In this document: positions 4,381 to 5,724 of the stretch, in pieces
Position numbering within the stretch: position 1 is the first letter of the stretch
Layout: each line of letters starts with the position of its first letter
Origin: Clostridia bacterium
Lineage (GTDB): Bacteria; Bacillota; Clostridia; Oscillospirales; CAG-382
DNA length: 5,724 nucleotides
Assembly: GCA_017938055.1 (NCBI GenBank)
Contig: JAGBCG010000059.1
Coordinates: forward strand, 1 to 5,724
Direction: 5' to 3'
Position numbers and translations under genes: made by a program
The notes under the pieces: generated by a model
Told to the model about the DNA's origin: nothing
What the model saw: the letters and a program-made list of their open reading frames with translations, nothing else
Database searches by the model: none

Positions 4381-5724
4381 ATGAAGCTGATAATTGCAGA
4401 AAAGCCAAGTCTTGGAAGAAATATTGCAGCAGCAATAGGCAATATGCAAAAAAGACAGGGGTATTTTGAAAACAATGAATATATAGTGACGTGGGCATTC
4501 GGTCACCTTTTTTCACTTGAGGATATTGAGTACTATAATCCAAATCCTGATGGTACAACAAAATGGTCGATGAATAATCTTCCGTGCTTTCCGGAAAAGT
4601 TCGAGTTTTCTATAAAAAAAGGTGTGGATAAAAAGCCTGATGAGGGCGTTGTGCGACAGTTTTCACTTATGCAGCAGCTTTGTAACAGGACTGATGTGGA
4701 TACAGTTATAAACGCAGGGGACGCCGACAGGGAAGGAGAAATTATTGTAAGACTCTGCGTTGAAAAGGCACTGAACAGCGAAAAGACATTCAAACGCCGT
4801 TGGCTTCCTGACCAGACGCCTGAAACGGTGCGAAAGGCACTGTCCGAAATGAAAGATGAAGCAGAGTATCAAAATCTTGCAAATGAGGGACTTGCCCGTA
4901 CATATATAGACTGGCTTTACGGAGTAAATTTAACAAGATATGCAACCTTAAGAACGGGTATGTTGTTGAGAGTTGGTAGAGTAATTGTGCCGATAGTAAA
5001 GGCAATTTACGACAGAGATAAGCAAATAGAAAACTTTGTTCCTGAGAAATACTTTGGGATAAAAAGCTGTGAAGTAACCGGCGGCGAGCAGATAGAGCTT
5101 AATTCAAAGCTTAAATTTTCAAAGGACGAGCTGCAGAAGGCTAAAGCAATGTGCGAAAAATATAATGCACAGCAGGCAGTGGTGCAGCAGGTTAAGAGCA
5201 AAAAAGAAACTATAGCACCCGGTAAACTTTATTCGCTGACAAAGCTCCAGAATGTGCTAAGCCGACGATATAAAATGAATATGACAGAAAGCCTTGATAT
5301 CGTTCAGAAGCTGTATGAAATGGGATATCTTACTTATCCCAGAACAAATTCCGAGTATCTTGCTACGGCTGAAAAGGATAACATCAGAAAAATTGTGGAA
5401 AATTTCAGGACAATGGGCTATAAGCTTAAATTCCGCGATGATAAAACAGTGTTTGACGACAGTAAAATAGAGTCCCATTCGGCACTGACACCAACCTATA
5501 AAATCCCTAATAAGCAGGACCTTACAGAAAGACAAATGCTTGTGTATTCGACAGTGGTTCATAGATTTGCGGCAGTGTTCTGTGAAAGTGCGTGTGTTGC
5601 CAATAAAACGGAAATAAAAATAGATCTTGGCGGACTTGAAGAATTTGTGCTGAAAGGCTCGGTTATACTGGAAAAGGGCTGGACGGCATATGATGTTTAT
5701 ACGTCAAAGGATAAAATTTTGCCA
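4381..5724 (+). CDS. topB: Type IA DNA topoisomerase, TopB-like (partial, runs off right edge)
   Basis: An open frame of 448 codons without a stop runs to the window end. The enzyme passes single strands through a transient break and resolves linked or recombining DNA. The Toprim domain opens with MKLIIAEKPSLGR (Glu7, Lys8) and carries the acidic triad in NAGDADREGEIIVR (Asp114, Asp116, Glu118). The strand-cutting tyrosine is Tyr319 in GYLTYPRTNSEYL, followed by Arg321. Further family marks are ARTYIDWLYGVNLTRYATL (173-190), the VGRV motif (198-201) and SHSALTPT (365-372). The last two differ from the usual VGRVQTP and HHAIIPT of TopB. TopB proteins are about 650-730 residues, so roughly the last third, including any zinc or DNA-binding tail, is outside. 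ATG 4381 is supported by AGAGG with 5 bases spacing and by the promoter. It is divergent from mecA. TopB rather than TopA is favoured by the N-terminus; a mobile-element topoisomerase is possible, but no such genes are nearby. Confidence 0.93.
   Translation, partial: MKLIIAEKPSLGRNIAAAIGNMQKRQGYFENNEYIVTWAFGHLFSLEDIEYYNPNPDGTTKWSMNNLPCFPEKFEFSIKKGVDKKPDEGVVRQFSLMQQLCNRTDVDTVINAGDADREGEIIVRLCVEKALNSEKTFKRRWLPDQTPETVRKALSEMKDEAEYQNLANEGLARTYIDWLYGVNLTRYATLRTGMLLRVGRVIVPIVKAIYDRDKQIENFVPEKYFGIKSCEVTGGEQIELNSKLKFSKDELQKAKAMCEKYNAQQAVVQQVKSKKETIAPGKLYSLTKLQNVLSRRYKMNMTESLDIVQKLYEMGYLTYPRTNSEYLATAEKDNIRKIVENFRTMGYKLKFRDDKTVFDDSKIESHSALTPTYKIPNKQDLTERQMLVYSTVVHRFAAVFCESACVANKTEIKIDLGGLEEFVLKGSVILEKGWTAYDVYTSKDKILP

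Noticed and set aside
4269..4469. A small + strand frame (66 codons, with a Cys-Cys-Glu-Cys start) upstream of and overlapping topB, considered as a leader peptide or zinc peptide.
   Set aside because: Its start lies upstream of the topB promoter, it has no ribosome binding site, and it continues out of frame into topB.

Overview
The window looks like an ordinary stretch of chromosome from a low-GC, endospore-forming Firmicute, most likely a gut-type member of class Clostridia. The evidence is AT-rich intergenic DNA, strong purine-rich Shine-Dalgarno sites, consensus sigma-A promoters, a SpoIID sporulation protein and a MecA-type ClpC adaptor. Genus or family cannot be fixed from this sequence. 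There are six protein-coding genes, two of them cut by the window edges. No RNA gene, CRISPR array, insertion sequence or prophage module is visible.

Layout from left to right. (1) The 3' end of dnaE (DNA polymerase III alpha subunit) on the + strand ends at 250 and is followed by a strong intrinsic terminator. (2) A convergent TIM-barrel sugar phosphate isomerase/epimerase-like gene lies at 302-1174 on the - strand, with its own extended -10 promoter. (3) A citrate synthase gene at 1306-2661 on the - strand has a clear promoter and a clear terminator, so it is not co-transcribed with the isomerase. (4) A divergent SpoIID/LytB-domain gene lies at 2767-3666 (+). It keeps the catalytic Glu and the zinc ligands but has a shortened middle. 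(5) A MecA-like adaptor gene at 3632-4192 (-) overlaps the end of spoIID tail-to-tail by 35 bp. (6) A divergent type IA topoisomerase (TopB-like) gene starts at 4381 (+) and runs off the right edge.

The genes do not form one pathway. Each appears to be its own transcription unit, alternating in orientation and packed tightly, with intergenic gaps of about 50-190 bp that hold promoters and terminators. Citrate synthase probably feeds 2-oxoglutarate/glutamate synthesis. SpoIID acts in forespore engulfment. The MecA-like protein should deliver substrates to ClpCP. DnaE and TopB belong to DNA replication and topology. I found no convincing new multi-gene system. The points most worth a second look are the shortened SpoIID, the compact MecA-like protein overlapping it, altered motifs in the topoisomerase, and small inverted repeats placed at promoters.
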